Assembly (NCBI RefSeq): GCF_016808095.1
Contig: NC_068974.1
Location: 3,782,001-3,846,000 of the forward strand
Reading direction: 5' to 3'
DNA length: 64,000 nucleotides
Origin: Vigna angularis
Lineage: Eukaryota; Streptophyta; Magnoliopsida; Fabales; Fabaceae
Position 1 is the first letter of the stretch. Every line of letters begins with the position of its first letter. A program made the translations under genes and the position numbers. The notes beneath the pieces were generated by a model, which worked only from the letters and a program-made list of their open reading frames with translations, made no database searches and was not told the origin of the DNA. Shown here in pieces: positions 35,430-47,216 of the stretch.

Positions 35430-35753
35430 TTTTCACAATCCTTTCTTCTCATCTAAGATATAAGTCACCGAAAAAGACTGATTCTCTAAAGTTGGTAGAA
35501 ATTTCGTTAAAGTAAAAGAAAAAAGCAAGTAAAGCAAAGTTCATATGATCCACATGTTATCAAACCCACGTTGTGCTGTCGGAAATAATCAACAGCGATT
35601 GCTTCCTCGCCATCATTCCATTATTGAAGTAAATGCTTCCAATTTTCACAATACTCACTCATTATCTTTTGTTAGTCCTTCATTCACATAACTTAGCTGC
35701 ATTTCCAATTTTCTCAATCCTTTCCTCTCAATTTGGCCACTTCCTTTCCAACC
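35430..35753 (+). promoter_or_regulatory. Conserved upstream block of NLR copy 1
   Basis: This block aligns along its length with 46861-47216 upstream of NLR copy 2, including ACGTTGTGCTGTCGGAAATA and GAAGTAAATGCTTCCAATTT. It begins and ends with near-identical direct repeats (TTTCACAATCCTTTCTTCTC at 35431 and TTTTCTCAATCCTTTCCTCTC about 280 bp later). The W-box present in copy 2 is here changed to TTGATT. Promoter function is inferred from position and conservation. Confidence 0.5.
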
Positions 35754-38700
35754 ATGCCTGTCCTTGAAACACTTGGTGGTGCTCTTTTTGGTGCTGTTCT
35801 TCAGCTGCTATTTGACAAGCTGGATTCTCATCAAGTTCTGCACTACTTTCGAGGGAGAAATCTCGACGAGAAGCTACTGAAAAAGTTGAAGAGGAATTTG
35901 ATGGACATCAATGCTGTGATAGATGATGCAGAACAAAAACAGTTCAGTAATTCATTGGTCAAAGAATGGCTTGATGAGGTTAGAGACGTCTTGTATGATG
36001 CAGAGGATCTGCTGGAGCAAATAGACTATGAATTCTCCAAAGCGAAGTTGGAAGGTGAATTCCAGACCAGTTCTAGCAAGGTACACAATTTTGAATCCAA
36101 GATCATAGCACTCCTTGATGATCTAGAATCTCTTTTGAACCAAAAGATTGTTAAAGATTACAAAATTTATAGTGGCGTTAGATCTGGGTTGGGTAATAAG
36201 GTGTCAGAGAAAAAGGTTGAATCAACGTCGTTGGTGGCTGAAGAGGTTATTTATGGCAGAGATGAGAACAAAGAAATGATCTTTAGTTGGCTGACATCTG
36301 ACACTAATGATAATAAGCTGTCAATAATTTCTTTATTGGGTATGGGTGGGATAGGTAAGACCACAGTTGCTCAACATGTATACAATGATCCAAAGATAAA
36401 GGAAGCTAAATTTGATGAAAAAGCTTGGGTTTGCGTTTCTGATGCATTTGATGCTTTGAGAGTATCCAAAGCAATTATTGGAGCTTTCACTAACTCAAGA
36501 GATGACAGTGGAGACCTAGAAATGGTTCATGGAAAATTGAAAACAAGGTTGCTTGGAAAGAAGTTTCTTCTTGTTCTGGATGATGTTTGGAACGAAGACC
36601 GAAACCAATGGAAAGCATTACAAACTCCTCTTACGTTTGGAGCTAAAGGAAGTAAAATTCTAGTGACAACACGCAGTCACAAAGTTGCTTCTATCATGCA
36701 GTCAACCTACATACTCCAACTAAAGCAATTAGATGAAGATCACAGCTGGCAAACTTTTGCTAAACATGCATTCCAAGATGAAAACTCTAAGTTGAATTCT
36801 GAGTTAAAGGAGATTGGCATGAAGATAGTTGAAAAGTGCCAAGGATTGCCTCTGGCCCTTGAAACAATAGGATGTCTTTTACAGTCAAAGTCATCTGTTT
36901 CAGAGTGGGAAGGTGTATTGACAAGCGAGATATGGGACTTACCAATAGAAGATAGTAAAATTGTCCCTACTTTGTTGTTGAGCTATTACCATCTTCCTTC
37001 TCATCTCAAGAGATGTTTCGCTTATTGTGCATTATTCCCCAAAGACTATATGTTTGACAAGGAGAACTTAATTCTCTTATGGATGGCTCAAAATTTTCTA
37101 CATTGCTCTCAAGAAAGCAAGTCTCCTGAAGAAGTAGGTGAAAACTACTTCAATGATCTAGTATCAAGGTCATTCTTTAAACAAATAATTGGGTACGACA
37201 AAACATATTTTGTCATGCACGACCTTCTCAATGATTTAGCAAAATATGTTTCAGGTGAAATCTGCTACAGGTTAGGTGTTGATGGTGAAAAAAGAGTATC
37301 AAGGAAAACCCGTCACTTGTCATATGTAACAGGTCCTAATCAAGATTATACGAGTTTATGTGATGCTAAGGGGTTACGGACATTTATAAACTTTTTGACT
37401 TCTCAGATGTCAACAGAAGAGTTCATCTCCAACTTTAAGTTCTTACGTGTCTTATCAATGCATTGCTGTATTAAGGTGCCTGACTCTATAGGCGATCTTA
37501 TACATCTCCGTTCATTAGACCTTTCATATGCAAAGATAGGAAGACTTCCTGACTCAACCTGTTCACTTTATAACTTGCAAGAATTGAAGCTAAACAATTG
37601 TGTCAATTTGAAGGAGCTGCCCTTGACTTTGCATGCCCTCACCAATTTGCGCCGCCTTGAACTTATGAGAACTACTTTAACAAAGGCTCCACTTCGATTA
37701 GGAAAGTTGAAGAATCTTCACGTGTGGATAGACAAGTTTGAGGTTGGCAAAAGTAGTGAGTTCAGTATTCAACAATTAGGAGAGCTTGATCTTCATGGAA
37801 AGCTGTCAATTAAAAATCTTGAAAATATTGCAAATACCTATGAGACGAATTTGATTAAAACACATATTGTGTGGCTAAGTTTACAATGGAATTTGATTTG
37901 TAACCATGCCGATTCAATACAAGAAAGAGAAGTACTTGAGAATCTGCAACCTCCTAGACATTTGAAGCACTTGTCAATCGATGGCTATGGTGGCACACGA
38001 TTTCCCCATTGGTTATCAAATAATTCTCTATCGAATGTGGTGTCCTTAATCTTGAATAACTGTAAACATTGCCTATGGTTGCCTTCCCTTGGACTTTTGA
38101 CATTTCTGAAAGAGTTGACAATTGATGGCCTTGATTGGATGGGAAGAATAGATGCTGATTTCTACGCAAATAGCTCTTCTGCATTTGTATCCTTGGAAAC
38201 GTTGACATTTAAAGATATGAAGGAATGGGAAGAATGGCAGTGCATGACCGGAGCTTTTCCAAGTCTTCAAAGTCTTTCTCTGACGAATTGTCCCAAGCTG
38301 AAAGGGCAATTGCCAGACAAACTTTGTCGTTTAAAGAAATTAACCATTAAGGAATGCGGCCAACTTGGGGCTTCGATTCCCATGGGCGTAGAGATTGAAT
38401 ATGTGAATATGAGGCCATCTTCATTTGATATGACTGTCCCACCCCACATATCTAATACTCTTGAATACTTGGTTATTGATTCTTGTCCAGGCATGAATAT
38501 TCCCATTAACCATTGGTACCATTCCCTTGTAGAATTGAATATCAGAAATGGGTGTGACTCTCTCACTACTTTTCCCCTAGATTTGTTCCCAAAACTCGGC
38601 AACCTTAATTTAGTCGAGTGTTGTAACCTACAGATGATATCGCAGGGGCACCCTCACAATCATTTGAAGTATTTGAAAATTGAACAATGCTCTAAATTTG

Positions 38701-39292
38701 AATCATTTCCCAATGAAGGATTATTTGCACATCACTAGGGATGTTTTTGATTGAAGGATTGGAGAAATTAAAGTTAATGCCTAAATGTATGTCTGCCCTT
38801 CTTCCATCTCTTCAACATCTGTACATAAGCAACTGTCCAGTGGTTGAGTTGTCCGAGGGATGTTTGCCATCAAATGTAAAAGAAATGTTTCTCCTGAATT
38901 GCTTCAAACTTGTGGCCTCTCTAAAGGGCTCTTGGGGAAACAACCGTTCCTTAAAACTCTTTTATATTGGCAATGTGGACGTAGAGTGTTTTCCCGGTGA
39001 AGGTTTGCTCCCACTTTCTCTTGGTCATCTAGCGATATATGATTGTCCAAATCTTAAGAAACTCGACTACAGGGGTCTCTGTCACCTCTCCTCTCTTCAG
39101 TTTGTGAATCTGTGTAACCTTCCTATACTCCAATGCTTGCCAGAGGAGGGTCTGCCCAAATCCATCTCAAAACTCAGAATTGAAGGTTGTCCGTTACTCG
39201 AACAGCGGTGCAAAAAAAAAGGAGGAGAAGACTGGGAAAAGATTGCTCACATTAAATCCATAATTGTTTATGACAAAAAAGTAAACATATAA
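35754..39292 (+). pseudogene. CC-NB-LRR disease resistance gene, copy 1 (frameshifted)
   Basis: The start is the ATG at 35754, which aligns with copies 2 and 3; an in-frame TTG 21 bases earlier is not needed. Domains in order: Rx-type coiled coil (residues 1-125, with VLYDAEDLLEQI), NB-ARC with P-loop GMGGIGKTT (196-204), kinase-2 FLLVLDDVW, RNBS-B GSKILVTTRS, GLPLAL, RNBS-D CFAYCALFP and MHD FVMHDLLND (about 486), then irregular LRRs. Relative to copy 2 one base is missing near 38733, which creates a TAG at 38736-38738. The remaining 180 or so codons continue open in another frame to 39292 and include the conserved C-terminus CPLLEQRCKKKGGEDWEKIA. Such NLRs are cytosolic ATP/ADP switches that detect pathogen effectors. 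The predicted product lacks the last LRRs. A sequencing error at this base is the main alternative. Confidence 0.93.
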
Positions 39293-40429
39293 GTCGAAAG
39301 ACAAGTATACCAATGCAGCAGTTCTCATATGCGTACATTTGGCGTCTGGTTCGTCAGCTTCTCCTCACTATCTTTGAAGCATTTACAGTCTTATTTAGTA
39401 CAAATATTTTAATATCGAATTCACCATTTTCTTCACGCATCAAATTTTTGTCTTTTTAAGGTCTTATTATCGTTATTCTCTTTTGAAGTTGGTTAGCAAT
39501 GTTTATATTTAAGAAACAGAGTTATGGTTATAAAATTGTATAATATTGACGCCTGTTGCTTTAACTAAGTATGGTCAATACTACCACAATTAACTTATTG
39601 CTACGATGTGTTTGCCTGGCATAACATATCTAAGAGTCAGCAATGGGCAGTGGAAATGAAAATTAGACATTTCAGCTTAAACATCCCTACTACCAAATCA
39701 TGTCTTATCAATTTAGACTGTTTTTAGTATACTCATTACTCCATATTTCTTATATACATCATTCTTCTCACAATAATGCAAATCCTTCATAGGATAAGCA
39801 AATATCAGGACAAATTGGAATTCTAGGTGGACGAACTGAATTAACTGAAAGAGATTGCAGAGAGATACCTAACCAAACTTAGGCAACATAGTCTAGAGGC
39901 TTGCTTCCTGCAGGTAGAAGAGGTGGGATGTTTCCCCAACGCTACAACATCACTGTTCAAAAATTCCTTGTTGGAGTACATACCTACTTCAAGTTGTATA
40001 CACTCATCTGCAGATCAAGTCAAGTACAAGGAGTGATGTGGAAGACAAATGTCAAGTGCAAAGTTGAGACTGTTGTCATAGGAGGAAACATACAAATTCA
40101 TTGTAGCTGTGCCACAATTAAGGATATCTTTTACTTCTCAATGATTTATTTGCTTAATATATGCCATGTAGAGGGTTAAGTTTCAAGGTATATGAGAGAT
40201 TTTTTTTGAAGATATAGGTACCATAGAGAAGTAGGGGGATCTAAGAGGAAAATCTATGTACATATCTTTTGTAAACGGGTCCCAAGTGCTTCGTAATATA
40301 TATATATAAATATTAAAGCAATGCATTATTCAAGCAAAGCACAATACAAAATTAAGTTCCAACATAAGCGATAAGAATGTCAAAACATCCTACGAAAGTG
40401 TCCGGAAAAACAAACAGTTGCAACAGGTA
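39293..40429. other. 3' flank of NLR copy 1
   Basis: 39300-39540 aligns with 50790-51040 downstream of copy 2 and is probably 3' UTR and flank. 39640-39710 is a diverged copy of sequence from the upstream side of copy 1 (35320-35420). 39780-40180 is of better complexity, with a 92-residue frame that I cannot assign. Confidence 0.45.
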
Positions 40430-41215
40430 TTATAGGATATAACACAACATATTTACAAATTTTAGAATAAAGTCCAATCTTATAGTGTTATTATATTCAT
40501 GACAAGAACACAGTGAAATCTTATCAAAAAAGAGAAAGTAAAAAAATAGAAAAATGAGAGAGATTCCTGGTGACCAGAAAAGATAAATATGAAAAAATAG
40601 TTGTACTTGTGCAGACTCTCTAACCTGCATTGGAAGGTACAATTTGAACTGAGCGGAATAACGCAATTGTAAGGCATGAAATAATTTGTATCATATTGGT
40701 TGTATATTTCACCAAAAATATTAAGACCACTTCAGAAAAAATGTCACAATATTCCCAATCTTCTTTTTTTATGTACTGTCGTATACCTCAGATGACTGTT
40801 AGAATAGGCTTAGAACAAGTTTTTATTAAAAAGTGGTTGAGTTGTTCCTATTTGTACCTAGGATCCTAAAGCTGTCTTTTACCTGTTTCCTACCCTTTTT
40901 CTCTATCTCAGGTTAATCTAAAAAATCTATATATATGTGTGATAACCTTAGAGTGTCGTGAATAAGAAATCTAAAATATATTCTCTCTTGACCTTAGATC
41001 CCAACCTATTGTTGTTCTTGTCTCTTGTCCGATGAAGAAAACATTGTCAAGCCATTGTCACAGAATGCTTCGGTGACTACCGGATCTAGAGCGTCTCTCC
41101 AAGTACCAACTATTAAAACATCAATAAAAATTAATCATTTGATTTACAACTAATAAATTTACCATGAACTTTGTTTTAAATTAGATTTTCAGTATGAATT
41201 TTATTATAACTACAA
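40430..41215 (-). pseudogene. Decayed copy of the relic minus-strand gene downstream of the NLR
   Basis: The words TGCAGACTC...CTAACCTGCATTGGAAGGTACAA (40610-40645) and GTCTCTTGTCCGATGAAGAA (41019-41038) match the exon at 51941-52160 but are separated by about 370 bp of unrelated sequence, so the exon is split. Both copies sit at the same distance downstream of their NLR, which shows that this relic was duplicated with it. Confidence 0.55.
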
Positions 41216-41679
41216 ATATCTCAACCATAATTCTTACTAATTTTCGATTCTTTTATTTTATTTTAAAATTTTAGAAAGATTTTCAACTAAATTTTCGTTA
41301 TCCTTAGTAAGAACAAAGTAATAAGAAGATTTTTTACCCTTATGACAAGAAGCTTATAGTTGTGTAGAAAGTATAAGGAAGATAAGAAGAATGAGCAAAA
41401 AGGAATTCTTGATGTAAAGCAGCGGAAGAAGAAGACTTGAAAAAGAGAAAAAAGAAGAGAACATTTTTATATAACAAGAAGAAACTCCATACTGAAATAA
41501 GAGATAAAACCACCGTTTAGACAGAACAACAACATGAGTATGCAAACCACGAAACAGAGTATGCAGTCATAAGATTCTAATAGCTTTGTTGGACAATTTT
41601 GTAGTGAAGCTATAATATTATTGAGGAATGAATTTGCATTTTTCACACATTCAGGGACTAAATCAGATTTTTTCGTTTT
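41216..41679. other. Intergenic, AT-rich
   Basis: No gene. Short Ser/Phe-rich frames reflect purine-rich text on the other strand. Confidence 0.35.
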
Positions 41680-42530
41680 TTAAAAGACATAGAAATTGAA
41701 GGTCCAAGAAATAAAAAAGGATAGAACAATGAATGGAACAAAAATCAAATTTAGAAATAAAAAAAAGAATGCATGTGCTGTTACCGACTCCTCCAAGCAA
41801 CACAACTTGTCCTGTGAGTGCATATATGAATCTTTTAAATCTTTATACATCTTAGTCATAGGATGTATGCTAAGACGACTCTTGTGGTTCTCTTCTAAAA
41901 TCATCTTTCTCAACTCTGATTTTGCTGGAACACACTCTACTCTTGAAAATAAGAATACCATCGACCCCTAGAACGAAATGCTTGGCCTGATCGGTACCCA
42001 AAAAATCAAAAATGTGTTGCAACTCCTAACCGGCCATCTGTTTTACCTTTATATGCTTTAAGAAGTCACTCATGATAGCCAAATGACTATTTCATATATG
42101 GTCTTTATTCACTTGTAAACCCATTGTTCATGTTTCACAATTTCTCGATCAACTTGAATTCTTTCACCATCATAGCAGCCATTTGAACTTTCTTTCCACG
42201 AAGAGCATCTGCAACGACATTTATATTACCTGGATGTTATTACAACTCAAAGTAACAGTCGTTCTGGTACTCCATCCATATACTTTTATGCATATTTAAC
42301 TCTTTTTAATCAAACAAGTACTTTAGACTTTTATGGTCACTGAAGAAATGGAAACGTGTCCCTATCAAGATAATGCATCCATATTTTAGAAAAAACACCA
42401 CTATAGCCAACTCAATGTCGTGTGTAGGATAGTTCGTGATAACATTCGTTTTTACCTGCTTTTGTGTGTCTATTGTCATAAATAAATCAACTTTTTTGTA
42501 TCTTAAATCTTGTTTTATCCTCAAGTTTAC
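41680..42530 (-). mobile_element. Ty3/gypsy pol fragment (RNase H and integrase zinc-finger part), degenerate
   Basis: On the minus strand the order is RNase H text (NYPTHDIELAIVVFFLKYG, then FFSDHKSLKYLF) at about 42430-42306, NINVVADALRGKKVQMAAM near 42230-42180, and the start of integrase (VCVPAKSELRKMILEENHKS followed by RLSIHPMTKMY) at about 41940-41840. Several stops and frameshifts separate these pieces. The DxxHN-like order fits a plant Ty3/gypsy pol. No LTR, PBS or target duplication accompanies it, so it is a truncated relic. Confidence 0.8.
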
Positions 42531-43391
42531 TGTATTTTACGAGTAAAAGGAGAACGGTAAAGACGAACAACAATAGTGCATGCACTTTGGTCGTAAGAGA
42601 TACAGTGGTCACCGCCAGAGACGAACAAAAAAAGGGAAGATGACAGGGAACAGGAGAAAGACTTCAAGCAAAACCGCGAATGCAAGAGTTGGGAAACCGC
42701 GAAAAGCAATTGGGCTTTTCTCCCTCTGTCTTTCCCTTCGAAAAATACCCCAACGTTACATTCCCCAATTCTAAAATTTAAATTGAAAAACTAATAGACG
42801 ATAACCACGTGGCATTGTCAAACTTAAAGTTGTCTGACAATTATCAAGGTTTCCTTAACTGGCAAGAAAAAACTTTTCCTATCATATATAATTTTTATAA
42901 TGATTTGAGCATATTTGAGAAAAGAAAAAAGATAAAATTAATAAAAATTCCCTCACATCTTTCTAGTTTCAGTTTTTTTTTTCTTTAATGTTCTACTATG
43001 TTCTTCGTGTTTCTTAGAGTTAATATTATCAACTTTTAACCCTCGCCGTTTATTTATTTTATGTTTGTTTGTCATTGAAATAATGAAACAATGTCTTAAA
43101 CAGGTATCTTTAGTCTATTGCAAAATTGAAAATCATAAAAAGAAGAAGGAAACTCTGAATAGAAGTTTATTGTGAGAAAATTGTATTAAATCTTAATATA
43201 CAATAATAAAATAATATAATTAATCAACTACTGTGTGAAAGAAGATTTAACTTTCATGATTAAAACTAACAATGTCAAAATGATGAATTATGAAAATTTT
43301 AAAATTCTTACTTTTTATATAAATTCTGAAGTTCTATCATTATAAATAATGAAATTCATTCTTATACATTCAAATTTAAATTGTTATAAAA
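42531..43391. other. Intergenic, contains sequence shared with the NLR copy 3 upstream region
   Basis: 43195-43345 (ATAATATAATTAATCA, then GATTTAACTTTCATGATTA and ATGAATTATGAAAATTTTA) matches 62343-62465, about 70 bp upstream of the NLR copy 3 start. 42995-43022 (TTCTTCGTGTTTCTTAGAGTT) resembles 35411-35431 upstream of copy 1. These look like pieces of NLR upstream sequence separated by later insertions. Confidence 0.45.
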
Positions 43392-45965
43392 TGTAAGGAT
43401 TGAGAAATTCAAAGAAAGTGGAAGTGAGGTGTAGGCAGCTGATTTGACCGCACGGTTTCGGTGGTAGTATATAAGTAGAAAGTTCAAAATTTTTGTTCAT
43501 TCTCTGTATGCACTTCTTCTTTCCAAATTTCTGAATTCTCTTTTCTCCTCCTTCTCTCTACAAATTCTCTCTATAAATTCTCAACTATTTCTTCATGGAT
43601 CATCAATCAGGTCGTGCTTGAGCTTTCCTGATGTCAAAAGCTTCTTTCTTCACCGATCAAAAACAATCTTTAAATTGGTAAGTTCATCTTCCTCTCAAAA
43701 ATTCTGGTTGCTGTCACATGCAAGCCAAATCTCGAATTGCATGTGTTCATCAACTTTCTTTTCTTGTTTCTAACTTCAATTCTAGTCTTATGTTTGGTCT
43801 TTCCTCACCAAATGGTGATCTATAGGTGTTTCTAGGATTTTCTGGTGTGAAAGCAATTTCTGGAGAAGATAAACGTTGTTCTGTTCGGTCAAAGAAGTAA
43901 GGAAAGCTAGTTAATTTAATTTATGATATTATTCTGATTTTGATACTGTGAATGTTGTTTGAGGTTTGCATGTGTATGAAATTGTGTTCGGTGATGATTG
44001 GGAATGCCTAATGAATTGTTAATGTCTATGATCATGTTGTTTTTAACTTCTGCAGATTTATGTTACTGCGTTGAGTGAGTTGTGAGGAAGTGGAGTAGTG
44101 AAAATGGGGAATTTTGATTTGGTGTGAAATTGGTCAGTGGGGAGAGTCTAGATGAATTTTTTAGGACCTGTTAGAACCCTTAAGTCACTCAAAACTGTAC
44201 CAAAAGTAAGAAATCTGATTTTTTTGTCCTTGAGTTGTTGATTATGCAGATTTTGGAGTGAAATCTGGTATGAGACTCTTTGGAAAGATGTTAGAAAGAT
44301 TTAGGTAACCTTGGATAGGTGTAAAGGTGTGTAGGATTCATGTTTGGAGGATTAGAAGTTAGGGAAATTGTTTATTTTGGTAAAATCTAGCTTGTTCATA
44401 ATTTTGTAGAAGTTCTGCAGAATTATGCAGAAAAATTGAGCGTTTGCTGAGGGTCCTTCATTGACCGTTCGACTTTCTCTGGTGTTCGGTCTTAACTGAG
44501 TTCTGCTATTGTGGATCTTCAGTTAATGAACGATCGATGTTGTGCCAATATTCAATTGATTTTAGCGCCCAGTCTAGTCATAGCGTTCGGTCTTAATTGT
44601 GTTCGGTCCGTTATAATCCATACCTGTTAATGATCGCTCGGTTATACTATCACTCAGTTTCAGTGGTGTTCGATCTTATACTAGCACTCGGTCTCTTCGT
44701 AATATTCGGTCTCATACTGGTAATCAGTCTTAATTATGTTCGGCCTCTTATGGGTCTTACCCATTAATGACCGTTCGGTTATATCCTAGTGTTCGTCCTA
44801 AGCTATGGGTGTTCGACCTAAGCTATAGGTGTTCGGCTTAAACTATAGGTGTTCGGTCTAAGCCATAAGCGTTAGATCTAACTTAGTTCTTGGTCTGGTT
44901 GTAGTATTCGGTCATGTTGTGTACTCGGTATCTTATAGTGGTCGGTTTTTAAATAGCGTTTGGCCATCTCTTCAGTCGTACATGTTATGGATCGTTCGGT
45001 CTTCAACATTCATAGGGTGTTTCGGTATTGTTTATATGTGTTTGGTGATTTTTGTTTGGCATATATTTATATTTATTTCAGTTGCTTTAATGGCTTATGT
45101 ACGCATTAACATAATGGTGTCAAAGTGAAAAGTATGATGTGATATTTATAATATGGATGTGAAAGAGAATTTCAAGGAGGAATGTCTCGGATGTTGGTTT
45201 CAATGTGGTAAAAGTATGAATAAGGGAAGCTTAGTCTTGGCGTTCATCCTGACATTCTAATGGTCACCGAGTCTCAAGTAGAGAATGATAGGCATGTGGT
45301 GAGAATAATAGGAGGCCTGGTCGCGTGGTAGCTTGGGTTTTCAACTCACGGACTAAACTCATGTGGTAACTTGGGTTTCCAGCTACAATGAGGGATGAAG
45401 GGCTAACCTCGTGTAACAGCTTGGGTTTTCAGCTATGGTAATTGTGAGATTTCCAGGTTACCTCCCACGAGTGCACGAACGGTCATAACTCATATTCATA
45501 CTTGTCCGGACAGTCAGAGTAAAGTGGTCGGTCATAACATGCTTATATGATATTTGTATGTGTGTATTTGTATTGTATGTTTGTCTGAATTGCATGTTAA
45601 CATGATTAATTAAATTACACTAGTTTACCCTTCTTTTATGTCATGTCTTGTTTGTCTGTTCGGTTTTCCTTTGCAATGATTACCCTGTGGGTGTGAGTAG
45701 AGTGTGAAGAGTGTTGTCGGGAGCAGGTGTCGAGCAAGGAACCTCCAACCTCTTAGTTTAGGACCGTTCGATTTATACATTGCTTGTATGACTGTTCGGT
45801 TTGTTCTTATGTTTTGTATCTGAATTAATTATATTTTGTAAAGTTTTAAATTTATGGTTATTTTAGGATAACTGTAAGTAACTATTATTTTCCCAATACT
45901 TGTTCTATCTTATTGTTATGTGATGTCATTAATGTAGTTCATAATATAATTTTTGGAATGTTACA
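43392..45965 (+). mobile_element. Solo LTR, 2.57 kb, with 5-bp target duplication
   Basis: It begins TGTAAGGATTGAG and ends GGAATGTTACA, so both the TG...CA rule and the short inverted ends hold. The flanks carry a perfect TAAAA duplication (43387-43391 and 45966-45970). No internal domain or second LTR is present, so it is read as a solo LTR left by LTR-LTR recombination. 44460-45010 is full of GTTCGGTCTTA-type words repeated 15 or more times. A TATATAAG-type promoter word occurs near 43468. Length and the CGGTT-rich repeats suggest a Ty3/gypsy source. Confidence 0.85.
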
Positions 45966-46860
45966 TAAAACATCTTAATTTCTTTATAAAATATATCATT
46001 TCTAAAAGTGTCTCATTCCAACACCTTATTACACTTTATGAATAAATTCATTTATATAAAATATATTAAAATGAAATTATCGTACTAATGTTTTAAATGT
46101 TATCTTCCGTCATTATTTGAATATGAATTTATGTATAACAATACGAATGAGTGGGTAAACAGGTTGGTTCACACTTAATTATAAGTTTTTTTTCAAAATT
46201 AAAAAAAAATTGTAACTTTTTTATTCAAATAAATAAATTTCATTCTAAAATGATGTTAAACTCCAAAAACAATTCAAAATAAAAAAAAAATATCATACAA
46301 TCCAAGCGCAATAAAAAAAACAAACACAAAAAGTGAACAAATAAGGTTTTAATATTGATAATTTTTGTATCACTTGTCCATTTATAATATTTGAGTATTG
46401 AATAGATAAATTTATAATATTTTTCTCTCTTGAAACCTAGTTTTTTTTATCCTCATCTACATAGTATAATAAAAAAATACTAACTAATAATATTGAAACA
46501 TAAAATGATAAATAATTAAATTAAATTAGGTGGGTTGATGAGTCAACCCAGATGAGCCACGTTCTAAATGAGCTAACCAACATAAAAAAAATTACATTTT
46601 TTTCAAATCCAACTCAACTCAAACCCATGATAAACTGGGTTGGGTTGTCTCGCATATTACAACCCATTTGACAACACTTATTATCTTGTTAATTGCTTAA
46701 TCTTTTTAAATAAATTTGAGCTAACTCGAGAAATATAAAAATGTAAAACAGGTATTGAAACTTCAATTTGTGTGGTCAACAAGAGTCAATAACAGATATT
46801 GAAGTAAAGATATTATGAAGAAAATAGATCTCAACCTAACTCTGCATTACCTTCACTCCA
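45966..46860. other. Intergenic, AT-rich
   Basis: No gene. 46530-46680 has CAACCCA/GGGTTG words in both orientations of the kind seen in old MITE-like repeats. Confidence 0.35.
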
Positions 46861-47216
46861 ATTTTCACAATCCTTTCTTCTCATGTAAGATATAAGTACT
46901 TCGGTTTTCTTTATTTAATAAAGCAAGCCACCGAAATAGACTTATTCACCAAAGTTGGTAGAAATTTCGTTAAAGTAAAGGAAAAAAGAAAATAAAGCAA
47001 AGTTGATATTCCACATGTTACCAAACCCACGTTGTGCTGTCGGAAATAGTCAACAGCAATTGCTTCCCCGCCACATTCCTTTATTGAAGTAAATGCTTCC
47101 AATTTTCACAATATTCACTCATTATCTTTTGTCAGTCCTTCATTCACGTAACTTAGCTGCACTTCCCATTTTCTCAATCCTTTCTTCTCCTCAATTTTGC
47201 CACTTCCTTTCCAACC
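46861..47216 (+). promoter_or_regulatory. Conserved upstream block of NLR copy 2
   Basis: Aligned with 35430-35753 with about 30 extra bases near 46900. It contains AGTCAA at 47048-47053, which on the minus strand is TTGACT, a full W-box bound by WRKY factors. It carries the same two flanking direct repeats, TTTCACAATCCTTTCTTCTC and TTTTCTCAATCCTTTCTTCTC. Confidence 0.5.

Noticed and set aside
35733..35753. TTG start giving seven extra residues for NLR copy 1
   Set aside because: Plants rarely start at TTG, and the ATG at 35754 aligns with the starts of copies 2 and 3.
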